Shown one piece after another: positions 35,765 to 44,318 of a stretch of DNA of 64,000 nt (position 1 is its first letter; each line of letters starts with the position of its first letter). Below the pieces are notes generated by a model, which made no database searches, was not told the DNA's origin, and was given only the letters and a program-made list of their open reading frames with translations. Source of the DNA: Halotia wernerae (lineage in GTDB: Bacteria > Cyanobacteriota > Cyanobacteriia > Cyanobacteriales > Nostocaceae); assembly GCA_034931985.1 (NCBI GenBank), contig JAYGHB010000006.1, positions 62,001 through 126,000 of the forward strand, in the 5' to 3' direction. The position numbers and the translations under genes were made by a program.

Positions 35765-38119
35765 TTATTCATCGTCAGCATAAGATTCTAAATCGTCAGA
35801 CTCCATATCGTCTAAGTAGATATCTGATGCATCGTCGTCATTAACATCAGTAACATCCAATCCTTTAGGAATACCATCACTACCGACAGTGACTAAATCA
35901 ATTTGCTGGCGATAGTAATCGACGCTTTTAACTTGTACAGCTACGCGATCGCCTAGTCTATAGGAAGCGCGATTTTTGCGGCCAAACAGTGCTTGTTGTC
36001 TGGCGCGGTATTCATACCAATCATCTTTGAGAGAACTGACATGTACCAGTCCTTCTACCCGTAAAGGTACACCAGGATTGCTATCGGTCTTCGTCTCTGC
36101 TGCTGGTACTTCAATTTCCACAAAGAAACCATAAGATTGAACACCAGTAATTACGCCCTGAAACACTTGCCCAATGCGTTGTTTCATCAGTTGGGCTTTT
36201 TGCAATCCGGCTAAATCGGCTTCAGCTTCTTGGACTTCTTTTTCTCTATCGTTGATCTGAATAATTACCCGATTCAAATCAGTTTGGATTTCTTGTTGCA
36301 GTTCTGGGGGTAAAACATTCCAGTTAATTTCTGTGTGAGAGGAGGAGTGGCGCAGGTTAACTCGCTCTTTTACACGGGTATTGCGGCGATCGCGTCCGTG
36401 TTCTATGAGCTTATAGTACACTCGCTGCATCAGTAAATCTGGGTAACGCCGCAAAGGGGAACTACAGTGAGTATACTGCTCTAGTGCCAAACCAAAGTGC
36501 AGTCCTTTAGTGGTGCTGTACGTAGATGGTTTGAGTGTATCCTGTAATAAATACGTCAGGACTTGCTCCGATGGGGATTCTGCAAAAGCCCTAGTTAAGT
36601 GCTGATAATCTAGGGGTTGGATCTCTACTTCTGGTTCTAGTGCCAGTTCCACGCCTAAATTGATGGCCAATTTCAGCATTTCCTGGACATCTTCAGAATC
36701 GGGTGTGCCTTGAACTCGCCATATAGCAGGAATACCTAAGGCGCTCAAGTGGTTGGCCATTAGTTCGTTAACCAACAGTACCAATTCTGTTAAAAGCGAT
36801 CGCACAGGTAAATCATTCACCACCACAGCCCCCAAAATTCCTTCATCATGGTAGGGGTTTTGGCTAGCAGGCAGATTCAACTGCAAGCTCCCACGAGCTA
36901 AACGCATTTGTTTGACTGCTTTTTGCAATTTTTCTAAGTCTTGCAGCAGTTGCACTACTTGTTCAGATGCATTTTGAGATTCATCGATGAGAATCGCTTC
37001 GGCTTTTTGCCTGCTGAGGGCAGTATCTACGTTGATCACACTGGGTTGAATTTCCCAATCTAACACTTCTCCCGATTGAGGTTCAATGGTGATTAAAAAC
37101 GAGATGGCTAGGCGATCGCTTCCGGGTAATAAGGAGCAGCGTTCTGCTACAGTCTCAGGCAGCATTGGCAGCACTAATTCTCCTAAATACACTGACTTAC
37201 CCCGTTTAAAGGCTTCTCTATCTAGGTGTTCGTCAGGTTGCACATAATGGGAAACATCGGCAATGTGAAAGCCTAAACGCCAATTACCAGAGGCAGTTGT
37301 TTCTAAGCTCAAAGCATTTTCTACTGCTTTGATATCACCGTTGATCCCAGCGATCGTGACGGTAAATAAATTACGTAAATCCAGCTTGTTTTTTAGATCT
37401 GCTTTTAGCAGTCTTTTAGGTAACTTGGTTGCTGCATCTAAAACTGCCTCCGGGAAATTACGGGATAGATCGTGCTTACAGGTGACTAAATCGATATCAG
37501 CAGCAGCTTCAGCATCACTACCGAGAATTTGCACTACCCGACCCAATGGGGGATATTGGGCTAAGGGGTAACGCAAGACTTCTACGTGGGCAAGGTGATC
37601 GAGGGCTTCTTCTAATTTCATCCCATTGGTTTGAATTTTCAGTTCAAACAGCAAGCGATCGTCCAAAGGTACTGCTCGAAAACCACCTTCTATCTGCTTA
37701 ATACGAGCTAATAAAGTGTGATTAGAACGTTCTAGAATCAGCTTGACTTCTCCTTCTGGAGAACGGCGACGACTACCTTCTTTAAGAACTCTTACCAAAA
37801 CGCGATCGCCATTCCAAGCATTACTCAGGTGACTTTCGCGGATATAAATATCCTCGGCTCCTTCCACATCTTGAATAGCAAAGCAAAAGCCTTTGCTAGA
37901 ACACCGAAGTTTGGCTTCGATCATGCCCTCTTCTGTGACGCGGCGATACTTGCCACGTTCTTTCACCAAAATCCCAATTTTCTCCAGTACTTCTAAGGCA
38001 ATGTGAAGTTTTTGTAAACTGTTTTCGTCCTCGCAACCAAGTTTCTTTTCTAAAACTTTACGAGCTACCAATTTATCATCTGTGAAATTGGCTAGGAGTG
38101 TAGCGATTGAAAATTCCAT
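35765..38119 (-). CDS. RNase II/R-family protein (Zam type) with altered catalytic motif
   Basis: The protein has 784 residues. It has N-terminal winged-helix and cold-shock-like domains, a central RNB domain (GNWRLGFHIADVSHYV, SSPLRRYPDLLMQRVYY) and a C-terminal S1 domain (RIGQVFQGVITGVQSYGFFVEI, about 650-740). An acidic tail ends DDMESDDLESYADDE. The metal-binding block of active enzymes, TIDGxDAxDxDDAV, is replaced here by TIAGINGDIKAVENAL, so the catalytic Asp cluster is lost. Size and order match cyanobacterial Zam (acetazolamide resistance) proteins. RNA binding seems likely; hydrolysis does not. First gene of an rnr-like, ubiX, lapA-like unit. Confidence 0.85.
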   Translation of the reverse strand: MEFSIATLLANFTDDKLVARKVLEKKLGCEDENSLQKLHIALEVLEKIGILVKERGKYRRVTEEGMIEAKLRCSSKGFCFAIQDVEGAEDIYIRESHLSNAWNGDRVLVRVLKEGSRRRSPEGEVKLILERSNHTLLARIKQIEGGFRAVPLDDRLLFELKIQTNGMKLEEALDHLAHVEVLRYPLAQYPPLGRVVQILGSDAEAAADIDLVTCKHDLSRNFPEAVLDAATKLPKRLLKADLKNKLDLRNLFTVTIAGINGDIKAVENALSLETTASGNWRLGFHIADVSHYVQPDEHLDREAFKRGKSVYLGELVLPMLPETVAERCSLLPGSDRLAISFLITIEPQSGEVLDWEIQPSVINVDTALSRQKAEAILIDESQNASEQVVQLLQDLEKLQKAVKQMRLARGSLQLNLPASQNPYHDEGILGAVVVNDLPVRSLLTELVLLVNELMANHLSALGIPAIWRVQGTPDSEDVQEMLKLAINLGVELALEPEVEIQPLDYQHLTRAFAESPSEQVLTYLLQDTLKPSTYSTTKGLHFGLALEQYTHCSSPLRRYPDLLMQRVYYKLIEHGRDRRNTRVKERVNLRHSSSHTEINWNVLPPELQQEIQTDLNRVIIQINDREKEVQEAEADLAGLQKAQLMKQRIGQVFQGVITGVQSYGFFVEIEVPAAETKTDSNPGVPLRVEGLVHVSSLKDDWYEYRARQQALFGRKNRASYRLGDRVAVQVKSVDYYRQQIDLVTVGSDGIPKGLDVTDVNDDDASDIYLDDMESDDLESYADDE

Positions 38120-38197
38120 GCAGTCAACCGACCTTTAGTCAAAACATCATTTTTGGTTTAATCTGGTTCTTTCCTGTAGACCCTCATGGCTTACAGA

Positions 38198-38252
38198 CAC
38201 TAGTACCGCTGCGCGGAAGTCAAAAGTCAAAAGTCAAAAGACTTATAATTTG
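38198..38252 (+). repeat. Dispersed repeat family B, copy 2
   Basis: It begins CACTAGTACCGCTGCGCGG, followed by tandem AAGTCAAAAGTC units and AAAAGACTTATAATTTGGGC. It is an exact match at its head to the copy 258 nt downstream. Confidence 0.8.
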
Positions 38253-38287
38253 GGCTTTTTAACTGTTTGGAAGGGTAGCTTTTTTTA

Positions 38288-38440
38288 CGCCGTACTGTAC
38301 TAGCTGGAAACGACTTACCCTGAGGCAGGGTTCCTGTTCTAAGCAAGGAAACCAACCTGAGAAATTCTCACTGCACGACAATCTCAGAGTTCGCCTGCGT
38401 TTAAGTCTCTTCACCTAAGCAAACTTAAACAGTACGCCTG
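38288..38440 (+). ncRNA. Candidate structured RNA, four-stem fold
   Basis: CGTACTGT (38291-38298) pairs with ACAGTACG (38429-38436), closing a region with three internal stems. These are ACCCTG-agg-CAGGGT (38317-38331), CTGAGA/TCTCAG (38357-38387, or alternatively GAGAA-a-TTCTC) and GTTTAAGT/ACTTAAAC (38399-38430, sharing 2 nt with the closing stem). I could not match it to 6S, SRP, tmRNA, RNase P RNA or a known riboswitch. It could also be a leader of the minus-strand RNase-family gene, since pairing is similar on both strands. Strand and ends are uncertain. Confidence 0.4.
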
Positions 38441-38455
38441 ATTGGAATTTTGCCC

Positions 38456-38515
38456 CACTAGTACCGCTGCGCGGAAGTCAAAAGTCAAAAGTCAAAAGTC
38501 AAAAGACTTGTATTA
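38456..38515 (+). repeat. Dispersed repeat family B, copy 3
   Basis: It begins CACTAGTACCGCTGCGCGG, followed by four AAGTCAAA-type units and AAAAGACTTGTATTATCGGC. It has one more internal unit than copy 2. Confidence 0.8.
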
Positions 38516-38560
38516 TCGGCTTTTGTACCATTTTTAATGGTTAGTTTATTTCCGCTGTGT

Positions 38561-38670
38561 TGTACTAGGTAATTACGCGAAGGGTTTTTGAGAGGCTAGG
38601 TTAGTGTAACTCTCCACGCTGCCCAAAAGCGCTATCAGGGGAAACCACAGGTGTTTAATTGTCTAGCTTG
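38561..38670 (+). ncRNA. Second candidate structured RNA, possible paralogue of the first
   Basis: CTAGGTAATT (38565-38574) pairs with AATTGTCTAG (38657-38666) in a 10-bp stem with two G-U pairs. Inside, GAGAG/CTCTC (about 38591-38613) encloses GTTA-gtg-TAAC. It follows the same upstream order as the first candidate: repeat B, a GGCTTTT stretch, a TGGxTAGxTT run, CGCxGT and TGTACTAG. Both contain GGAAACCA. The homology is only partial, so the paralogy is tentative. Confidence 0.3.
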
Positions 38671-39229
38671 AAGGTACTTTTACGCCATTAGACTCTGATT
38701 TTTAACTAAGAGAAACTGCCGATCAACCTAATTTTGCCATACGTAGAATCGGTAACAATTAGATAAGCAGTGAGGGCGAACCTTATCTCCATTATTGTAG
38801 ATTTAGAGCGTACTTCCAGGAAATAGTTCCGGATATAGAATTGGGTAATCAGTATAGCATTGAAGGTGAGACCACCTAGTGATCTGTCAACCCGAAATTG
38901 ACAGTTTAGGACTGATGCGGGGACACAAAAACGTGAAGAATTTTAAGCCCTGCAAACTTGCCTTGACAGACTAATAGAGTTATTCATCAGGAGTCAAAAA
39001 TTGGCTCAACATATCGCTACTGCTACAATCAGGACACAGTTAGAATTAAAATGCCTCCATAGATACACTGTGGGCAAGGTTTGTCATCTCCCAATATGGT
39101 TGCAAATCTAGCAAAGCTTTCTTGATAGCTGGGATGGGAGAAGATATTAAAAGCGGGGATATCTGTAACTAGGACAAACACCCTAGCATCAACCCCATGA
39201 TTCAGCAGACTTAGATTGGTGGCAGTATT

Positions 39230-40093
39230 ATGTTGGCTCAATTCCAGAGATTGTATCCCAATGGCAATCTTACATCCGAATTAGTAGAAATTTTTCAAGG
39301 AAAATATATTGTCCGGGCAAGCGTGCAAATTGATGGCGAAACCCGTGCTACAGGTATGGCAGCGGCAGAAACAGTGGAAGTGGCAGAAGACCAAGCCAGA
39401 ACTAGGGCACTGATGGTTTTGGGTATAACCGATTCGCCATCAGCACCAATAGTATTTTCTCCAAAACCTATATCCCAGAGGCAGCTCAATCCTGACTTGA
39501 ACACAACAGCAGGATTGAATGAGTCTACCCCTGCCTCTGCAATAAATGAGAGTTTTAGCGGTAGTCAGTGGTCAACTGATAGCCAAGAAATATCCATACC
39601 GCCTGCCAGTGAGCAGGATATCCAACCAGAGGTAGTCAAAAGCGATACACTAAAGGCAAGTAAAAATAATATTTATAACCAGGATTTAAATCAAAACTTT
39701 CCTGTGACCAACAATCAAGAATCAGAACTTGAGACCCCAGGAGAAAACTTGGAAATGACCTCTGACAACCAGCCAGAAACTCCACTATTTGCGGAAATTT
39801 CATCTCCCAGTAACGTCACACCATTTACACCTCGCAGTTCCAATCAGCAAGAAAATGTAAGTGCTTTGTCAGGTGTAGGGAAGAAAAAGAAGAAAAATGA
39901 ACCAGTAAATTTATCTGATGTAATTGCAAAAACCGATGTCCAAATCGAGCGCTTAAGTTGGACGAAAGAGCAAGGAAGAGAATACCTCAAAAAAACCTAT
40001 GGTAAGTTAGGACGCTCTTTGCTGAGTGAAGAAGAGTTATTGGATTTCTTAAGATATTTGGAATCTCAACCAGACCCGCTAGCGGGATTTTAA
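39230..40093 (+). CDS. Conserved cyanobacterial protein of unknown function, 287 residues
   Basis: It starts at ATG 39230. The N-terminal 65 residues (LAQFQRLYPNGNLTSELVEI, then YIVRASVQIDGETRATGMAAAETVEVAEDQARTRALMVLGI) form a compact domain that loosely resembles double-stranded-RNA-binding or Rad52/ERF-like single-strand annealing folds. A Ser/Asn/Gln/Pro-rich linker (about 75-215) follows, then a KKKKK-containing segment and a helical C-terminus (VIAKTDVQIERLSWTKEQGREYLKKTYGKLGRSLLSEEELLDFLRYL). This two-ended layout recurs in cyanobacteria. A nucleic-acid-binding role is a guess from charge and fold hints only. Confidence 0.6.
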   Translation: MLAQFQRLYPNGNLTSELVEIFQGKYIVRASVQIDGETRATGMAAAETVEVAEDQARTRALMVLGITDSPSAPIVFSPKPISQRQLNPDLNTTAGLNESTPASAINESFSGSQWSTDSQEISIPPASEQDIQPEVVKSDTLKASKNNIYNQDLNQNFPVTNNQESELETPGENLEMTSDNQPETPLFAEISSPSNVTPFTPRSSNQQENVSALSGVGKKKKKNEPVNLSDVIAKTDVQIERLSWTKEQGREYLKKTYGKLGRSLLSEEELLDFLRYLESQPDPLAGF

Positions 40094-40903
40094 TAATGCC
40101 CCTTCTCTACCTTACGACTGCGCCACTATGTGGCAGGCTTTACGGGGCAAGAACAGGGAACATCATGTAGGGTGGGCAAAGCCCATCAAAACTACGTGTA
40201 TTTCAAAAATCAAATAGGAGTCCTATAGGTCAAACTAGTAGTGCGTCAAAGACTAATTTACGGATAGATTTTCTGTAGAGACATCGATTTATCGTGGGGT
40301 GCATCCATCCCAGTTTTTATTTTTCAACAAGAGAATAAATGTCATTGCGTACCCCTTTGGGGAAGCAAGCTACGCGCAGCGTCTCGTAGAGAGGAGGAAC
40401 GACGTAGCAATCACATGGACTCGCTCTGAGTTGGAGATTTTGCGATTGCTTCACTTCGTTTCGTACCCTGCGGAAAGGCTAACGCCAACGCAATGACATG
40501 CAAAAAAGTGAGATGCTCCCTTTATCGTGTCTCTACTAACCGTCAAAATGAGTTTGACAGACTACTAATTTTGAACGTTTGTAGTTGACTTAGTGCTTAG
40601 AAAAGAAGGACTAAAGTCCTCACCCTAACCTTCGGGAACGCCAAGGGTGAACGGGTGACGCTCGTTCGCGTAGCGTCTCCCCTTGGGAGAAGAGAAGGCT
40701 TTACGCTACGCTATCGTTAGTTGTACCCTGCGGGAAGGCTGCGCCTACATGGGGGAAACCCCCAGACGCTCGCGGACTCGCGCTTCGCGCAGCGTCTCCC
40801 CTTCTCCCTTTGGGAGAAGGGGAGACGCCAAGGGAGAAAACCGCGCTAACTCACTATGAACTTGAACTTGCTCATCGATCAATTTCAACTTGACAAACTA
40901 CTA
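40094..40903. repeat. Mosaic of GC-rich dispersed repeats
   Basis: From about 40340 to 40850 the spacer is built of overlapping palindromic words: GCTACGCGCAGCGTCTCGTA, CGTTCGCGTAGCGTCTCCCC, ACCCTGCGGGAAGGCTGCGC, GACGCTCGCGGACTCGCG and CTTCTCCCTTTGGGAGAAGG. These are the GCGTAGCGTCTC-type short repeats of Nostocales genomes, nested in each other. A 65-residue frame at 40299-40496 is only repeat sequence. No gene was identified. Related blocks lie at 6978 and 54225, and a short one at 51285. Confidence 0.75.
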
Positions 40904-41515
40904 CTAACTGACAGCAGCAACTGCTGGACGGCTACCAGCAGCGTGACGGTCAATCACTTGGTCAATCAAGCCATAATCTTTAGCTTCCTCTGGCGACATA
41001 AAGAAGTCGCGTTCAGTATCTTCAGCAATACGCTCAATTGGTTGACCTGTGTGTTCAGCTAAATAGTTGTTTAGCTTGCGTTTGTGATACAGAATTTCTC
41101 GCGCCTGAATTTCAATATCAGTCGCTTGTCCTTGAGCGCCACCTAAAGGTTGATGAATCATAATCCGAGAATGGGGTAGACTCATCCGCTTACCTTTAGC
41201 ACCAGCACTGAGAAGAAAAGCTCCCATACTTGCTGCTAGCCCGGTACAAATAGTACAGACATCAGGACGGATGTGCTTCATCGTGTCGAAAATGCCCATA
41301 CCAGCAGTTACCGAACCACCAGGAGAATTTATGTACATGTAAATGTCTTTCTCCGAGTCATCAGCATCTAAAAACAGTAGTTGGGCAACAATCAAGTTAG
41401 CTAAGTTGCTATCAACCTGTTGTCCTAAAAAGATGATGCGCTCACGCAACAGCCGTGAGTAGATATCAAAGGCGCGTTCGCCTCGACCCGATTGTTCAAT
41501 AACGATAGGAATCAT
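40904..41515 (-). CDS. clpP: ATP-dependent Clp protease proteolytic subunit
   Basis: The protein has 203 residues. The catalytic triad is Ser-96 (TGLAASMGAFLL), His-121 (RIMIHQPLGG) and Asp-170 (DTERDFFMSPEEA). The INSPGGSVTAGMGIFDTM oxyanion region is intact, so this is an active ClpP and not the inactive ClpR. Cyanobacteria carry several clpP genes; no clpX or second clpP follows here, so the paralogue number is not given. The gene starts at ATG 41515. The left spacer is the GC-rich repeat mosaic. Confidence 0.95.
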   Translation of the reverse strand: MIPIVIEQSGRGERAFDIYSRLLRERIIFLGQQVDSNLANLIVAQLLFLDADDSEKDIYMYINSPGGSVTAGMGIFDTMKHIRPDVCTICTGLAASMGAFLLSAGAKGKRMSLPHSRIMIHQPLGGAQGQATDIEIQAREILYHKRKLNNYLAEHTGQPIERIAEDTERDFFMSPEEAKDYGLIDQVIDRHAAGSRPAVAAVS

Positions 41516-41946
41516 GCAGCGTGCTTGTAGCTATTTTACATCCATTTTATCTATGACAACGGCTGATTGTTGTCCTCTCCCCAAGGTAAGCTAATTTCTT
41601 CTCTACTTGGCAGATGCATAAATGCCTCTTGGCACTTTTTATAGGGAAAAGCGTCTAAAGAAATAAGCTTATATGGTCAGGGAAAAAACAATCAAAAAAT
41701 TCCTCGCCCTTGTCAACCCTGAAAATGGGATTTGCTACACAATTTTAGTAGCCTAGCGACCAGATCAATGACCACATAAGTGCTAGTAAATTTTCGTTAG
41801 CTATTGGTAACTTTTTCAACATTTATTTAGCTTTTTTGTGAGCAGTTATTCGGTTATTCATGTCAAAATCCGCTAAACCAGTAGTACAGCGTGTATTTAC
41901 AGTAATTCATCCTACTTACAATGCTATCAACTAAGGGAGACCTGCC
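41516..41946. other. AT-rich spacer
   Basis: This is the divergent spacer between clpP and a small membrane-peptide gene. CTTGGCAGATGCATAAATGCC and similar words give only weak pairing. No repeat family was seen. Confidence 0.35.
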
Positions 41947-42105
41947 ATGCCAGAAAAACTTGTGCAAGCCGCCATTATAACTTTCTTGCTCTATCTGATA
42001 GCAGGACTTAGCCCGAACAGTTTCAAAGTTCAGACAAGAGTAATATCACCTACCCAAGACACCCCAGCAACGCTTGTCAGTTTCCTGTGGCGATCGCTTA
42101 AGTAA
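41947..42105 (+). CDS. Small membrane peptide, 52 residues
   Basis: GGGAG lies 8 nt before ATG 41947. The product is MPEKLVQAAIITFLLYLIAG followed by a polar tail ending LVSFLWRSLK. It has one N-terminal membrane helix (about 5-20). The stop is at 42103-42105. The good ribosome site and clean hydropathy make it a likely gene despite its size. The family was not recognised. It lies 130 nt before the YyaL-type gene. Confidence 0.55.
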   Translation: MPEKLVQAAIITFLLYLIAGLSPNSFKVQTRVISPTQDTPATLVSFLWRSLK

Positions 42106-42235
42106 TTAAAAAAACTTTTGATCTAAGAGTTAAGTTGTTTGTTGCGTTTCTTATGGATGTATATGGGCATCTAGGCTAAGACTCTAAAGAACAGGGTAGA
42201 CTGGGCAAAGAAGGCAACTTATTTGCATCCCAATC

Positions 42236-44314
42236 ATGACTAATCGCCTTGCTGAAGCTAAGAGTCTCTACCTCCGCAAACACGCCGACAACCCAATTGA
42301 TTGGTGGTCTTGGTGTGATGAAGCTCTCGTAACTGCAAGGGCGCAAAATAAACCCATCTTTCTCTCCATTGGTTACTCTAGTTGCCATTGGTGTACTGTC
42401 ATGGAAGGCGAGGCTTTTTCCAATTTAGCTATTGCCGAGTACATGAATGCTAATTTCTTGCCCATCAAAGTAGACAGGGAAGAAAGACCTGACCTCGACA
42501 GTATTTATATGCAAGCTTTGCAGATGATGAGTGGTCAAGGGGGTTGGCCTTTAAATGTTTTTCTTTCTCCAGATGATTTAGTACCGTTTTATGCTGGTAC
42601 TTATTTTCCAATTGAGCCGCGCTATGGTCGTCCCAGTTTTTTGCAAGTGCTGCAAGCTCTTCGCCGTTACTACGATACAGAAAAAGATGACTTGCGCCAA
42701 CGCAAAGCCCTGATTATCGAATCGCTACTGACTTCTGCGGTATTGCAAAACGGCACTTCACAAGAAACTCAAACAAACGAGTTACTCAAGCAAGGCTGGA
42801 AAACCAGCACGAGCATAATCGCTCCGAATAAACACGGTAATAGCTTTCCCATGATTCCCTATGCAGAATTAGCATTGCGGGGAACTCGGTTTTTGTTCCC
42901 TGGCTCTGATTGGGAACGAGAATTTCAGATTGATGGCAAGCAAATTTGTACTCAACGGGGACTGGATTTAGCATTGGGGGGCATTTATGATCATGTAGGC
43001 GGCGGCTTTCATCGCTATACTGTTGACGCTACTTGGACAGTGCCTCACTTTGAAAAGATGCTCTATGACAACGGTCAGATTGTTGAGTATCTAGCGAATT
43101 TGTGGAGTGCTGGAGTCCAAGAACCAGCGTTTAAACGAGCAGTTGCAGGTACTGTTCAATGGCTCCAACGAGAGATGACTGCCCCGGAAGGTTACTTTTA
43201 TGCTGCTCAAGATGCCGATAGCTTTACTAACCCCACCGCAGCGGAACCAGAAGAAGGAGCATTTTATGTCTGGAGTTATAGCGAACTAGAACAACTGTTA
43301 ACGCCAGAGGAACTAACGGAATTACAACAAAAGTTTACAGTAGCTCCTAATGGCAACTTTGAAGGCAAGAACGTTCTGCAAAGACGTGATTTGGGACAAT
43401 TAAGTGCAGCGCTAGAAATTGCATTGGACAAGTTGTTTACTGCTCGCTATGGTGATGCACCAAATTCACTGAAGACTTTCCCTGCTGCTAGTAACAATCA
43501 GGAAGCAAAAACTCACGACTGGCCTGGCCGCATCCCCTCGGTGACAGATACAAAAATGATTGTGGCTTGGAATAGCTTGATGATTTCCGGGTTAGCAAGA
43601 TCTGCTGGGGTATTCCAAGAACCTTTGTATATGGAAATAGCCGCACGAGCAGCAACTTTTATCCTGGAGCATCAATTTATAGATGGGCGTTTCCAGCGAC
43701 TGAACTATCAAGGTCAAGCAACTGTGCTAGCGCAGTCGGAAGATTACGCTTTGTTTATTAAAGCGCTGTTAGATTTACAAGCTTGTTCTCCTGACCAAAA
43801 ACACTGGTTAGAAAAAGCGATCGCTCTCCAAGATGAGTTCGATCAATTTCTTTGGAGTGTAGAATTAGGTGGCTACTACAATACCTCCAGTGATGCCAGT
43901 CAAGATTTAATTGTGCGGGAGCGCAGTTATGCAGATAATGCTACACCATCAGCCAACGGAGTTGCGATCGCTAATTTAGTCCGTCTAGCTTTACTCACTG
44001 ATCATCTACATTATTTAGATTTAGCCGAACAAGGTTTGAAAGCTTTTAGCAGTGTCATGAGTAACGCTCCCCAAGCCTGTCCTAGCTTGTTCACAGCCTT
44101 AGATTGGTATCGTAATTCTACCTTAATTCGTAGTACGATTGAGCAGATAAACCCTCTTATCCCCCAGTATTTGCCCGTGGTTGCGTTTGCTGTCATACCA
44201 GATTTACCAAAAGGCAGTGTTGGGTTAGTTTGCCAAGGGTTAAAGTGTCTGCCATCACCAGCAAATTTCGAGCAGTTATTGCAACAAGTACAGCAAAGTC
44301 AAACTAGGGCGTAA
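42236..44314 (+). CDS. YyaL/SPATA20-type thioredoxin-domain protein (DUF255)
   Basis: The protein has 692 residues. The N-terminal domain (1-165) is a thioredoxin-like fold with FLSIGYSSCHWCTVMEGEAF, whose CHWC has cysteines at about 50 and 53, and VDREERPDLDSIYMQA. The rest is an (alpha/alpha)6 barrel of the glycosidase/epimerase type (GGIYDHVGGGFHRYTVDATWTVPHFEKMLYDNGQ; MIVAWNSLMISGLARS; ERSYADNATPSANGVA). The biochemical role of this widespread family is not established. MobA starts 5 nt after its stop, so the two are probably co-transcribed. Confidence 0.88.
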   Translation: MTNRLAEAKSLYLRKHADNPIDWWSWCDEALVTARAQNKPIFLSIGYSSCHWCTVMEGEAFSNLAIAEYMNANFLPIKVDREERPDLDSIYMQALQMMSGQGGWPLNVFLSPDDLVPFYAGTYFPIEPRYGRPSFLQVLQALRRYYDTEKDDLRQRKALIIESLLTSAVLQNGTSQETQTNELLKQGWKTSTSIIAPNKHGNSFPMIPYAELALRGTRFLFPGSDWEREFQIDGKQICTQRGLDLALGGIYDHVGGGFHRYTVDATWTVPHFEKMLYDNGQIVEYLANLWSAGVQEPAFKRAVAGTVQWLQREMTAPEGYFYAAQDADSFTNPTAAEPEEGAFYVWSYSELEQLLTPEELTELQQKFTVAPNGNFEGKNVLQRRDLGQLSAALEIALDKLFTARYGDAPNSLKTFPAASNNQEAKTHDWPGRIPSVTDTKMIVAWNSLMISGLARSAGVFQEPLYMEIAARAATFILEHQFIDGRFQRLNYQGQATVLAQSEDYALFIKALLDLQACSPDQKHWLEKAIALQDEFDQFLWSVELGGYYNTSSDASQDLIVRERSYADNATPSANGVAIANLVRLALLTDHLHYLDLAEQGLKAFSSVMSNAPQACPSLFTALDWYRNSTLIRSTIEQINPLIPQYLPVVAFAVIPDLPKGSVGLVCQGLKCLPSPANFEQLLQQVQQSQTRA

Positions 44315-44318
44315 AGAG

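Larger units (their letters stand above)
38120..39229. other. 1.1-kb gene-free region rich in stem-loops
   Basis: This divergent spacer contains two direct copies of repeat family B (38198, 38456), each followed by a folded segment (listed separately). Further stems are AGATAAG/CTTATCT (38761-38788), CCGAT/ATCGG (38718-38753) and CTGTCAA/TTGACAG (38884-38904). A minus-strand frame at 39029-39241 has no recognisable family and was not called. Promoters for both flanking genes must lie here. Confidence 0.5.

Noticed and set aside
38218..38252. CRISPR-like AAGTCAAA array
   Set aside because: This is a simple tandem repeat of 7 nt inside a dispersed element. It has no spacers and no cas genes.
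38288..38440. 6S RNA, tmRNA, SRP RNA or RNase P RNA
   Set aside because: The size is near 6S, but the single long hairpin with a central bubble is not seen. The tmRNA tag frame, the SRP GGAA/GCAG loop motifs and the RNase P GAGGAAAGUCC core are absent.
39029..39241. Minus-strand 70-residue frame with CPQC near its end
   Set aside because: I see no ribosome site, no recognisable family and no downstream continuation. It overlaps the promoter region of the gene at 39230.
40299..40496. 65-residue frame in the repeat mosaic
   Set aside because: It is formed by GC-rich repeat words (GEASYAQRLVERRN-type translation) seen throughout Nostocales spacers.
41516..41946. Second clp gene (clpX or clpR) upstream of clpP
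   Set aside because: The spacer holds no such reading frame. The next gene on that side is on the other strand.
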